Source of the DNA: Nanobdellati archaeon
GTDB taxonomy: Archaea > EX4484-52 > WAPT01
Direction: 5' to 3'
Assembly (NCBI GenBank): GCA_015520605.1
Contig: WAPT01000016.1
Span: forward strand, 1 to 52,322
Length of the DNA: 52,322 bases
Part shown: in pieces, positions 25,376 through 32,641 of the stretch
Numbering within the stretch: position 1 is the stretch's first letter
How the letters are laid out: each line of letters opens with the position of its first letter
Notes under the pieces: model-generated
Seen by the model: the letters and a program-made list of their open reading frames with translations, nothing else
Database searches by the model: none
What the model was told of the DNA's origin: nothing
Translations under genes and position numbers: made by a program

Positions 25376-25762
25376 ATGAAATTTGAAATCATTCAGCTCG
25401 TCCTCGGGCTTATTATGGTCTTTTTTGGGGTTTATCTGCTTTACTTCATGGATGTCATAACTTTTTTCGTCAAGGCATTGAGAATAAGGGGGAGGGTTCT
25501 AAACGCGGATGTGCACCTCACACTGCTCATGATGTTTGGCGTTCTTTTCATTGTGGGTGGATCATGGCTCGTGATTGATGTTGTGGGTTTGAGAAGACTT
25601 CTCCTTAAACTTGTGGGTGTTCTTTTTTTCTTCACGGGGTGCTTTTTTGTTTTCCACTTTCCGGACTCAACCAGATATCAACCTCCGGGATTCGCGACTA
25701 TAAGTATATTCCTCGGGATTGTTTGCTACGCTCTTAGCATATACTTTCTGCTCTTTACCTGA
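25376..25762 (+). CDS. Four-helix membrane protein (128 aa), unknown
   Basis: Four hydrophobic segments are evident: IIQLVLGLIMVFFGVYLLYF, LTLLMMFGVLFIVGGSWLVI, LLLKLVGVLFFFTGCFFVF and ATISIFLGIVCYALSIYFLL. Loops are short and basic ones (ALRIRGR, GLRRLL) likely face the cytoplasm. There is no motif to assign function. It is divergently transcribed from the paralogous pair through a shared symmetric TATA box, hinting at co-expression. Confidence 0.65.
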   Translation: MKFEIIQLVLGLIMVFFGVYLLYFMDVITFFVKALRIRGRVLNADVHLTLLMMFGVLFIVGGSWLVIDVVGLRRLLLKLVGVLFFFTGCFFVFHFPDSTRYQPPGFATISIFLGIVCYALSIYFLLFT

Positions 25763-25829
25763 AAAGCTCGTTCCACACACCATACACAGTATAAAAAATA
25801 ATTAAGAATTAAAGAATTGGAATGCAGTA

Positions 25830-26417
25830 TTACTCTTCCAGATTGTATACTTCTTTTACCTCCACCTTTCTAATATCCAGGGAATTTATTGGGTGTATGT
25901 TGATGACCTTGTTAAACATGAGTTTTTGGAGCATGCCATCGAATATTTCCTTAACGAGTTCTGGTAGTTTTCTGTTGCCCACATGCTCCTCGAGGAAGTT
26001 CTCGATTTCCTTTCTTATGGCTTTCTGAACGGAATAGTTAGTCCTGCCACCAGTTATCACAATGGGTTTTATTCTGAGTTTGACTCCGTCCAATGTGGTG
26101 ACATCTTTGATGACATCTATTCGGGATGTTCTTTTTCTCACCATTCTAGTTATTCTATCCCTGGAAAGTTCGTGCCCCCAGTAAATTGTCCCGGCAATAT
26201 TGTTATCTACCTCAACTATCCTGAGAAATATGTTTATGAAGACATGTCTTATATTGTTGGTAACCATGTTGAGAGGTATTACAAGAACTCTATCAATCGG
26301 GCTCCCATGTTTTGTTACGGGCGTCTCGCCAACTATATCTCCCCCGAGATGCTCTGGCGCCTTTATCTGATACCATGTGAGCTTGACCTTCCTCCTACTC
26401 TGTGTCCTTGCTGCCAG
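25830..26417 (-). CDS. rps3ae: Small-subunit ribosomal protein eS1 (S3Ae), apparent CTG start
   Basis: The track gives only residues from an internal Met (26267), but the frame continues upstream as AARTQSRRKVKLTWYQIKAP, then EHLGGDIVGETPVTKHGSPI, matching the N-terminus of eS1, and downstream GHELSRDRITRMVRKRTSRI and DVTTLDGVKLRIKPIVIT are diagnostic. An in-frame TGA lies just beyond, leaving no ATG, GTG or TTG. A CTG at 26417 lies 5 nt after GAGGTGAT, the ideal anti-16S spacing, giving 195 aa. The ATG inside that motif is out of frame and stops after 9 codons. Either initiation is at CTG or the sequence has an indel. It sits on the tRNA-binding face of the 30S platform. Confidence 0.85.
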   Translation of the reverse strand: MAARTQSRRKVKLTWYQIKAPEHLGGDIVGETPVTKHGSPIDRVLVIPLNMVTNNIRHVFINIFLRIVEVDNNIAGTIYWGHELSRDRITRMVRKRTSRIDVIKDVTTLDGVKLRIKPIVITGGRTNYSVQKAIRKEIENFLEEHVGNRKLPELVKEIFDGMLQKLMFNKVINIHPINSLDIRKVEVKEVYNLEE

Positions 26418-26422
26418 ATTGC

Positions 26423-26430
26423 ATCACCTC
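26423..26430 (-). promoter_or_regulatory. Ribosome binding site deciding the eS1 start
   Basis: GAGGTGAT on the minus strand complements the archaeal 16S rRNA 3' end and ends 5 nt before the CTG proposed as the start. This is the main evidence for the non-canonical start codon. Confidence 0.6.
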
Positions 26431-26559
26431 ATGGAAAACACAAGTTAGTTTGATAGAAACTTTTATTAATCTTTCTGAAAAGTGAGGCACCGACACAAAA
26501 GCGATAGAAGTTATAGATTAGAAGGACTAAAATTTAAAAATCTCTTAAGAAAATAAGGA

Positions 26560-26700
26560 ATTGAAATTCCCCTTCATGCTCGCCCCCTAAACGGCTGGGG
26601 CGAGAGGGAGCGGTGTACACCGCGGCGCACCGCTCCCACCAAAGCCCCATTTTCTTTGAAAGGTATTGGAGACTCCCGCCTCTACTAAAAAATTCTGTAT
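26560..26700. ncRNA. Candidate GC-rich structured RNA
   Basis: In an AT-rich gap (26418-26710) lies a GC-rich core with two perfect stems: CTCGCCCC/GGGGCGAG (26579-26586 with 26597-26604) and GGGAGCGGTG/CACCGCTCCC (26606-26615 with 26628-26637). The second overlaps a 14-bp palindrome, GCGGTGTACACCGC (26610-26623), so alternative folds are possible. AATTTAAAAA near 26531 could be a plus-strand TATA box. It matches no SRP, RNase P, tRNA or C/D box consensus I know. The eS1 promoter appears to lie beyond it, so it is probably not the eS1 leader. Strand and ends are uncertain. Confidence 0.45.
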
Positions 26701-26710
26701 TTTGAGAAGG

Positions 26711-28072
26711 CTATATTAGAGTCTCCACCGCATCTATAAATTTCATCTCACTTCCGAAAGGTATTTTGGCACCGGCTGCAGTTCTGTGGCCTCCACCTTC
26801 TCCTCCCACAACCTCACAAGCTTTCCTTATGATCAGTCCTAAGTTTATGCTGCCATCATCTTTTTTAGCGCGTGCTGATACTTTAACCCCATTACAAGAA
26901 TTTGCGAAGGAAAAGCCTATATCTGTTGAGATCTTAGATTTCATGCAAATGGAAAGGACTGTGCCTATGATAGTATCGCTTATGTTGTCCCCTGCCAGAA
27001 TATAGGTCGCCTTATCCGTAACTATGAAGCTCTTTCTGTTTCTTGAAATCCATGATAGAGCCGAGGATATCATCCTCCGGTAGTTGGAGTACAGTTCTTC
27101 CACATCATTTCTTATACCTAAACAGAATTTTACACCCTCCATCGGCTTTCCTATTCTCCCGCATGCGTTTAAAAACGTTGCAAACTCCCTCACCTCATAT
27201 TTGTCCCGGATTTTATAGATGTCGCTGATGAGTGTTGTTATCTTTTCCAGTGGGAGACCACTTGCCGCGCTTTCAATTACCAGTGCCGTTGCGAGCTTCC
27301 TTTCTTCCTTCCTTGTGAGATCACATAATCTCCTGAAGTTTCCTTCCTCATCCCTTATGGGGATCCCGAGCTCAGCAAGAAGCTGCACCGCCCCGGATTC
27401 ATTGCCGCTTATCCCGTCGATATAAGGATCCATGGATTGGCTCAGAGCTTTGTGTATCGGCTTGAAGTACCTGCCGAAAAGGTTGAGGCCCTTCTCCTTT
27501 TTAACGACTCCGAACAACTCCGCGTCCTGATAAAGAAGTTTGTTGATCCCCACGAGCTCGTTGTTATGTGTCTGTACATCCGCGAATGCTCCCACCACAG
27601 CCAGATCCACATTGTTTCTCACGTTCTCGCTTAAACATCTTGCAACAAGATATGCCATTCCCGCACCACTTATCTCTATGCTTCCGTCCACCCCATAAAA
27701 ATACGGGTTGAAGTGAGCAAGCCCCCTCCACTTAATCTGCTGTGGTTGATGATGGTCCACCACAACAACATCTTTACCGTTGGGTATGTGGTTCTTTATG
27801 GTTGAAAGCTGCCCGCTACCGAGATCAAGAAAAATATAGTGGTCTATGCTCTCCTCCACAACATCATCCATCACATCACTTTCCAGCTGTTTTAAAAAGA
27901 CAATATCAAAGTCCTTCTTCCTGTCCCTCAGAGCTTTGAAGAGGAGTGCTGCCGAAGTTATTCCATCTGCATCATGATGACTCACGACCCTTATCCTTCC
28001 ATTCCATCTGGCGATAATTGCTGCCACCTCCGCAGCTCCGTCAGCAAGCCTTACCACTCTGGAGAACGACAT
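26711..28072 (-). CDS. Archaeal RecJ-like DHH exonuclease (GAN/Cdc45-related)
   Basis: The 453-residue protein has DHH phosphoesterase motifs VVSHHDADGITSAALLFKAL near residue 30 and VVVVDHHQPQ near 104, plus the DHHA1 signature GGGGHRTAAGAKIP-like (GGEGGGHRTAAG) near the C-terminus. Archaeal members act as GINS-associated 5'-3' nucleases (Cdc45-like) or as 3'-5' RNA/DNA exonucleases. ATG 28072 (MSFSRVVRLADG) is chosen since ATTATATACTC lies about 30 bp upstream, inside the track's extended N-terminus. In many archaea this gene neighbours eS1 and KEOPS subunit Pcc1; here Pcc1 is not seen. Confidence 0.88.
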   Translation of the reverse strand: MSFSRVVRLADGAAEVAAIIARWNGRIRVVSHHDADGITSAALLFKALRDRKKDFDIVFLKQLESDVMDDVVEESIDHYIFLDLGSGQLSTIKNHIPNGKDVVVVDHHQPQQIKWRGLAHFNPYFYGVDGSIEISGAGMAYLVARCLSENVRNNVDLAVVGAFADVQTHNNELVGINKLLYQDAELFGVVKKEKGLNLFGRYFKPIHKALSQSMDPYIDGISGNESGAVQLLAELGIPIRDEEGNFRRLCDLTRKEERKLATALVIESAASGLPLEKITTLISDIYKIRDKYEVREFATFLNACGRIGKPMEGVKFCLGIRNDVEELYSNYRRMISSALSWISRNRKSFIVTDKATYILAGDNISDTIIGTVLSICMKSKISTDIGFSFANSCNGVKVSARAKKDDGSINLGLIIRKACEVVGGEGGGHRTAAGAKIPFGSEMKFIDAVETLI

Positions 28073-28163
28073 AAATAATATAGATATGTCGATAGAGTAT
28101 ATAATGATTTCTCGTTTGTAGAACCGTCTAAGTTCAATTTTCAATTGTGGGAGGAATTTTTGT

Positions 28164-28802
28164 TCATCTCCCCGCGATCTTTCTTAGAGCATTTCTGCTT
28201 TTCTCATCCGCGTCCTTTAACGGAATGATGTTGTCCTCTTCATCAATGCAGAGTTCTATAACTCTCCTCGCCTCCTCTATATCGATTTTGTGTCCGGGAG
28301 AAACGTAATATTTCCTGCCGTTTTTGATCATCACAACCCCTACGGCTTCACCATTTAACTCCACATAACCGTTTCTGACCTCCCCGCATAAAAGCGATTT
28401 GGCCACACCAACTGTGGGAATTTCAAGCTCCACTCCGACATAACATGCAAGTCCAGCTCTTCTCGGATGAAGAATACCGTTACCATCCACGAGCAACACA
28501 TCAGGTTTAAACGGAATGTGTGACACACACCTGATCATCACATCTCCTTCCCTGAAGGACAGGAACCCGGGCACGTAGGGCATTAAGTTTCGGATGCTCG
28601 AGAAGAGAAACACCCTCATAACCATCTTATGTTTTTTAAGGTCAAATAATGAGGCGCAGCAGCACAGAAGTTCTGCTTTTTTTCTGTAAGACACATCCAC
28701 CCCGCACACGAACCGCAATTTCTCAAAATTTACATAACCCTGCGCAATCACTATCTTTTCGCGCAACTTTCTCTGAAGATTTATAAGGTTTTCGAAATTC
28801 AT
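28164..28802 (-). CDS. nfi: Endonuclease V
   Basis: The 212-residue protein has all endonuclease V motifs: FVCGVDVSYRKK (first Asp), PYVPGFLSFREGDV (wedge PYxP and catalytic Glu), LLVDGNGILHPRRAGLACYV (second Asp and conserved HPR) and PTVGVAKSLLCG. It cleaves DNA one nucleotide 3' of hypoxanthine, repairing deaminated adenine, and some members act on inosine in RNA. The four-Cys run CCCAS is unusual. It is codirectional with the RecJ-like gene, 91 nt from its start; a joint repair operon is possible. Confidence 0.93.
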   Translation of the reverse strand: MNFENLINLQRKLREKIVIAQGYVNFEKLRFVCGVDVSYRKKAELLCCCASLFDLKKHKMVMRVFLFSSIRNLMPYVPGFLSFREGDVMIRCVSHIPFKPDVLLVDGNGILHPRRAGLACYVGVELEIPTVGVAKSLLCGEVRNGYVELNGEAVGVVMIKNGRKYYVSPGHKIDIEEARRVIELCIDEEDNIIPLKDADEKSRNALRKIAGR

Positions 28803-28860
28803 TTAGAGTTAATCTCTCCAAATCTTGTTAAATATTTTCCATTTTGTGCGGTGGGGCAAA

Positions 28861-29121
28861 GTGGGGAGGAAATTCAAAATATGTGATGTGTGTAAAAGAA
28901 GGTTTCACAGAGAGCAGGAAAACAGGTTGCAAATAATAAAGAGGCTTAAAAAGGGTAAGGTAGAGTTCTGGGTGTGTAATAAGTGTTCGCCTGCCGTCGC
29001 AAAGGCGCTGAGAGAGCAGTTCAACATTCAGATTTACATACCCGAAAAAGATGAGGAAGAGGATAAGGATAAAGAAAATGCAGGCATGACTTCCGATAAA
29101 AAGGAAGAAGAAAGCTCATGA
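28861..29121 (+). CDS. Zinc-ribbon-like small protein (86 aa)
   Basis: It contains two CxxC knuckles, KICDVCKRRFH and VCNKCSPAV, 45 residues apart, and a very acidic C-terminal tail (KDEEEDKDKENAG). GTG 28861 is selected because TTAAATATTTT is about 28 bp upstream, making the track's TTG at 28825 part of the promoter. Probable nucleic-acid or protein-binding zinc protein; no family assignment. It is divergent from endonuclease V and convergent with uracil-DNA glycosylase. Confidence 0.65.
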   Translation: MGRKFKICDVCKRRFHREQENRLQIIKRLKKGKVEFWVCNKCSPAVAKALREQFNIQIYIPEKDEEEDKDKENAGMTSDKKEEESS

Positions 29122-29127
29122 TGTTTT

Positions 29128-29709
29128 TTAGGAGAGTCTTTTGCCATCCAGATTCTTGAAATACCGCGAAAGTATCGCATACCTAAGATGTTTTATGAAT
29201 TCTTGTTCATACTTTCTTCGAAAGCGCATGACAAAGGAAGGATGGTATGTAATCATGATCTTTCTTCCATTACAGGTCATCAGCATCCCTGCTGCCTCCC
29301 TTAGCCTGATCTCCCTTCCAAGCAGGCTGTAAGCCGCAGAACTTCCAAGGCAAATTATAACCTGCGGTTTAATTATCTCTATCTGTTTTAGCAAATACGG
29401 TCTGCACGCCTCAATTTCTTTCTTTGTTGGCTTCCTGTTCTGGGGAGGTCTGCACTTTACGGCATTTGTTATGTATACTTCAACCCTATCAATACCTAAC
29501 TCCCACAGGGCGTTTGTGAGATATTTACCGGCAGCGCCCACAAACGGTCTGCCGGTTTCGTCCTCTTTTTTTCCCGGAGCCTCACCCACAAGCATGATTG
29601 AAGCCGTATCGTTCCCTTCCCCAAAAACGGGGCTTCTGCGGTATTTATGGAGGGGACACCGCTCACAGCGCTTTACTTCCCTCATCACTTCAAAAAGTTC
29701 GAGTGTCAT
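29128..29709 (-). CDS. Type-4 uracil-DNA glycosylase with 4Fe-4S cluster
   Basis: The 193-residue protein has motif GEAPGKKEDETGRPFVGAAG (uracil-binding and water-activating segment) and ITYHPS (minor-groove intercalation loop). The Fe-S cluster ligands are CERCPLHKYR near the N-terminus and CRPPQNRKPTKKEIEACRPY. This is family-4 UDG, thermostable and common in archaea and thermophilic bacteria, removing uracil left by cytosine deamination. With endonuclease V and DUF99 in this window, three deaminated-base repair-type genes occur within 23 kb. Confidence 0.94.
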   Translation of the reverse strand: MTLELFEVMREVKRCERCPLHKYRRSPVFGEGNDTASIMLVGEAPGKKEDETGRPFVGAAGKYLTNALWELGIDRVEVYITNAVKCRPPQNRKPTKKEIEACRPYLLKQIEIIKPQVIICLGSSAAYSLLGREIRLREAAGMLMTCNGRKIMITYHPSFVMRFRRKYEQEFIKHLRYAILSRYFKNLDGKRLS

Positions 29710-29787
29710 GATTTAAGATAGATTGTGACCACCATAAAAAGATTTCTACAGGCATGAATGTGCAAGGTAGATCTTACTTCTACTTTC

Positions 29788-30693
29788 TTATCCCCCTTTC
29801 CCCTGCATAAGAGTGCAAAAGAAGCACACATCTCTTCCCTTGATTGTGGGCATACCGCAGATCCTGCAAGGTACTAGACTTGCTTCCTCAATATTCTTCT
29901 GGAACGCTTTTTTACCCCTTCTCAGAAACCCAAAATAGAATTGTTGCTTTACTGACGGTATCCTTTTCTCAAGCTGGTTAAATATGTTCTTGAGCTGAAT
30001 TGAAAGAGCACCCCTTGAATACGGGCACTTCTCATCGACAAAAGGAATGTTGTTGATCATGACATACAGCCTGCATTCCTCATCAGTCAGCCTGTAAAGG
30101 GGTTTTGCCTTTCTCACCAGGCCTTCTCCTGCATCAAGCAGCACGTCCTGTCGAGATATCTGCTCGAGATCCCAGCTCAACAGGGATGCGGGTAAGAAAG
30201 CACAGCAGTCATCAAGGGTATGCGCCGTCACAACACAATCCATCTCATGCTCCAAGGCCACCCGGTTCATCACGTACCTCTTTACAGTACCGCAGATCCT
30301 GCACGGCACAAGCTTTTTCCTTTCCTTAATGAGAGTCGGGAGGCTTTTTCCGTGCCTTTCCTTTAAATCATAGACTATAAGTTCCGCGCCTTTCTCCTTT
30401 GCAAACTTTTCAACAACCTCTCTGGAACTGCGTGAGTACTGTCCTATGCCCAAATCTATGTGAAGCGCGATAACCCTGTATCCTTTTTCCAAAAGCACAT
30501 TCCAGAGAGACATGCTGTCCTTGCCTCCCGAAATCGCAACCAGAACATTTTCATCTTTCCGGAAGATATCAAACTCTTCGATGGCGCGTTCCACCTGTCT
30601 CTCAAAATAGAGAGTATAGCATTTCTCACAAAAGCTCGTTCTGTGCCTCCTGAGCCTCACAGAAGCTCCCACTCCACACCTCACACACTTCAT
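29788..30693 (-). CDS. TtuA/NcsA-family tRNA 2-thiolation enzyme
   Basis: A 301-residue PP-loop ATPase: N-terminal zinc finger (MKCVRCG, then CEKCY), PP-loop VLVAISGGKDSMSLWNVL, a cysteine set in VPCRICGTVKRYVMN used with a [4Fe-4S] cluster, and a C-terminal zinc finger (CRICGMPTIKGRDVCFFC). Such enzymes make 2-thiouridine at tRNA position 34 or 54, using a ubiquitin-like sulfur carrier. Here the conserved GHNLDDEAQ segment reads AHTLDDCCAFLPAS, so the acidic residue is replaced. Its ATG overlaps the TrmI gene by 4 nt: a tRNA-modification operon. Confidence 0.85.
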   Translation of the reverse strand: MKCVRCGVGASVRLRRHRTSFCEKCYTLYFERQVERAIEEFDIFRKDENVLVAISGGKDSMSLWNVLLEKGYRVIALHIDLGIGQYSRSSREVVEKFAKEKGAELIVYDLKERHGKSLPTLIKERKKLVPCRICGTVKRYVMNRVALEHEMDCVVTAHTLDDCCAFLPASLLSWDLEQISRQDVLLDAGEGLVRKAKPLYRLTDEECRLYVMINNIPFVDEKCPYSRGALSIQLKNIFNQLEKRIPSVKQQFYFGFLRRGKKAFQKNIEEASLVPCRICGMPTIKGRDVCFFCTLMQGKGG

Positions 30694-31481
30694 GCCACTC
30701 GCCTTGACACCATTATAAAGCCTGTATGGGCCACCATTCTCTCCTTAGGACGAGCACGTTTTTCATCCATTATCCACTCCCTAACGAGAACTTCCATGCA
30801 CTTTATATCCGTGTACTTGCCGCTCCTCTTCATTGCCTCGTAAGTCTTTTGGAGCTGCGGCACGTTGGTCATGTAACATACCAGAACCCCTCCGGGAACG
30901 AGAGCCTCGGTAATGTTATCTATTACGTTCCACGGATCCAAGAGGTCAAGAACAGCTCTATCAAACTTCTGCCTCAGAGAGACCTCCTTCATATCACCCG
31001 CAACAAGAGCAAGATTAGACGGCATACCTGAAAAAAATCCCTCTATGTTCCGCTTCGCTATGCGCAGGAAATCCTTCCTTTTCTCCAGCGAGAGGACAAA
31101 ACCTTTCTTGTTCACTGCCTCGACCAGAAAGCATGTCATGGCTCCCGAGCCCGTTCCCGCCTCAAGCACTCGCATCCCACTCCTTATGTCCCCGTAAGTT
31201 ATTATAGCGGAAGCGTCTTTTGGATATATTATCTGTGCCCCCCTCTTCATTTTTTTAAGGATGTACTCATGCAGAGCCGGCCTGAAAATGAACAGCTCAT
31301 CCCCCCCGGAAGTCTCAACCCTCTCTCCATAACGCTTCTTTCCAACGATATCGGTAAAATTCACAACCCCCAGGTGCGTGGCAAGGGCGTCATGTTCCCT
31401 CACTCTCGCTATCCAGTATTTGCCTTTTCTGGAAACAAATGTAACCAGATCGCCATTCTGTACTACGATTTTTTCCTCCAT
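30690..31481 (-). CDS. trmI: tRNA (adenine57/58-N1)-methyltransferase
   Basis: The 263-residue protein has an N-terminal beta domain (MEEKIVVQNGDLVTFVSRKG) and a Rossmann SAM domain with GMRVLEAGTGSGAMTCFLVE and the D(L)LDPW motif (RAVLDLLDPWNVI), as in TrmI tetramers. It makes m1A at 57 and 58 in archaeal tRNA. ATG 31481 is preferred over 31505; the start of the domain and promoter spacing favour it. First gene of a two-gene operon with the TtuA-like enzyme, both modifying the T-arm region. Confidence 0.92.
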   Translation of the reverse strand: MEEKIVVQNGDLVTFVSRKGKYWIARVREHDALATHLGVVNFTDIVGKKRYGERVETSGGDELFIFRPALHEYILKKMKRGAQIIYPKDASAIITYGDIRSGMRVLEAGTGSGAMTCFLVEAVNKKGFVLSLEKRKDFLRIAKRNIEGFFSGMPSNLALVAGDMKEVSLRQKFDRAVLDLLDPWNVIDNITEALVPGGVLVCYMTNVPQLQKTYEAMKRSGKYTDIKCMEVLVREWIMDEKRARPKERMVAHTGFIMVSRRVA

Positions 31482-31514
31482 ATAGAGGGAATATTTCAGA
31501 AACATTAAATGATT

Positions 31515-32555
31515 TTAGCGATCCGCTCTTGTGGGAACAGCGGAAATGACGGAACCCAAGAGCATGCACAAAAAAATATTGGTCAGTGTGATTCCCGGCA
31601 TCGCGCTTGCTGAACCTCCGGTGGGCGGGTTTTTCACATGAACCACAACCTCCCCCCGATACGTAACCCCGCTACCGAGAACTGTTGCGGTGACGTTGAA
31701 ATTATAATAGCCGGCGTATGGCACATCCATATCTATGGGTACGAACTTCTTCTCTCCACCCCCCAGATAAATTTCTATGGATCTTCTATCGGTCTCGTTT
31801 CGAAACTGTTTTCTCTCGGTAAAATAAATGTTACCCTGAAGTTGTATGTTGGTAAACGTTATTTTCAGTAAAACTCGGGTGGGTGCCTGCCCGAGGTTTT
31901 TTACCCCCACCACCATCCTGTAGGGTGTGTGCGCGGTTATAGTTATCATGTTTGATTCCGGAGTAAATAACATCACCTTAGAAGGAGTAGACGGCGGACT
32001 CCATGCAGAAGAAAGCACTTCACAGCATAACCTGTAAGCGATGGTGTTGTTGTATGCCGAACAGTTTCCGGCATGAGCGTTTACATCGGAGGACAAGGTT
32101 AGAAGGCATGCTTCATTTCCACCACAGCTATTCACGGCGGAGATGAGATGGCATGAGAAGAGCGCCTGTCTCACATCAATACAGAGAGCATAGGGATAAA
32201 AGGTGTAGGAACAGTTAGCGACGTGGGCGTTGATTGGTCCGCTTAGTCTTATCACGCACTCGTGGTTTTGCGAACAGTTTCCGCTGGAAAGCTGCACATC
32301 CGCACGATATGGTGTGAAATCGCAGCAAAGAACATAGGGGTAGAGGGAAGGATCAGCACTGATATTGGCCACATGAGCATTGGTGGTGCTGCTCAACCTT
32401 AAAAGAGCTTGACCTGAAGGACAGTTTATAGCATGATAAATCCCGCATGAAAAAGCGAAGGAAAGCGAAGAAAAAAACAACATGATGCTTGTGAACGCAA
32501 AAAAGAGTATTATGAAGACAACTACAAGAGTTTCGGTCGTAACGGGGTATTTCAT
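31515..32555 (-). CDS. Surface protein with three Cys-rich NAH repeats
   Basis: A 346-residue protein with an N-terminal hydrophobic segment (VVVFIILFFAFTSIMLFF), three repeats of about 40 residues each carrying LSxxxNAHxxN...YxLC (SSTTNAHVANIS, SGPINAHVANCS, SSDVNAHAGNCS), a beta-sandwich-like C-terminal domain (TITAHTPYRMVVGVKNLGQA) and a final hydrophobic helix (ITLTNIFLCMLLGSVISAVP). Many cysteines and NxS/T glycosylation sequons point to an extracellular, disulphide-bonded, membrane-anchored protein. Family not named; I recognise only the repeat style of uncultivated archaeal surface proteins. Confidence 0.75.
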   Translation of the reverse strand: MKYPVTTETLVVVFIILFFAFTSIMLFFSSLSFAFSCGIYHAINCPSGQALLRLSSTTNAHVANISADPSLYPYVLCCDFTPYRADVQLSSGNCSQNHECVIRLSGPINAHVANCSYTFYPYALCIDVRQALFSCHLISAVNSCGGNEACLLTLSSDVNAHAGNCSAYNNTIAYRLCCEVLSSAWSPPSTPSKVMLFTPESNMITITAHTPYRMVVGVKNLGQAPTRVLLKITFTNIQLQGNIYFTERKQFRNETDRRSIEIYLGGGEKKFVPIDMDVPYAGYYNFNVTATVLGSGVTYRGEVVVHVKNPPTGGSASAMPGITLTNIFLCMLLGSVISAVPTRADR

Positions 32556-32641
32556 GGTTCATATTTCATCGTCTCAAAAATATATAGATTTGGCTTTACG
32601 ACTTCGCTGTTTTTCTTTTAAAAATTTACCAGATTAGAAAG

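Noticed and set aside
26579-26637. GC-rich hairpins as an intrinsic terminator of the RecJ-like gene
   Set aside because: No T-run follows the stems on either strand, and two adjacent strong stems with an overlapping palindrome exceed a terminator; kept as ncRNA candidate.
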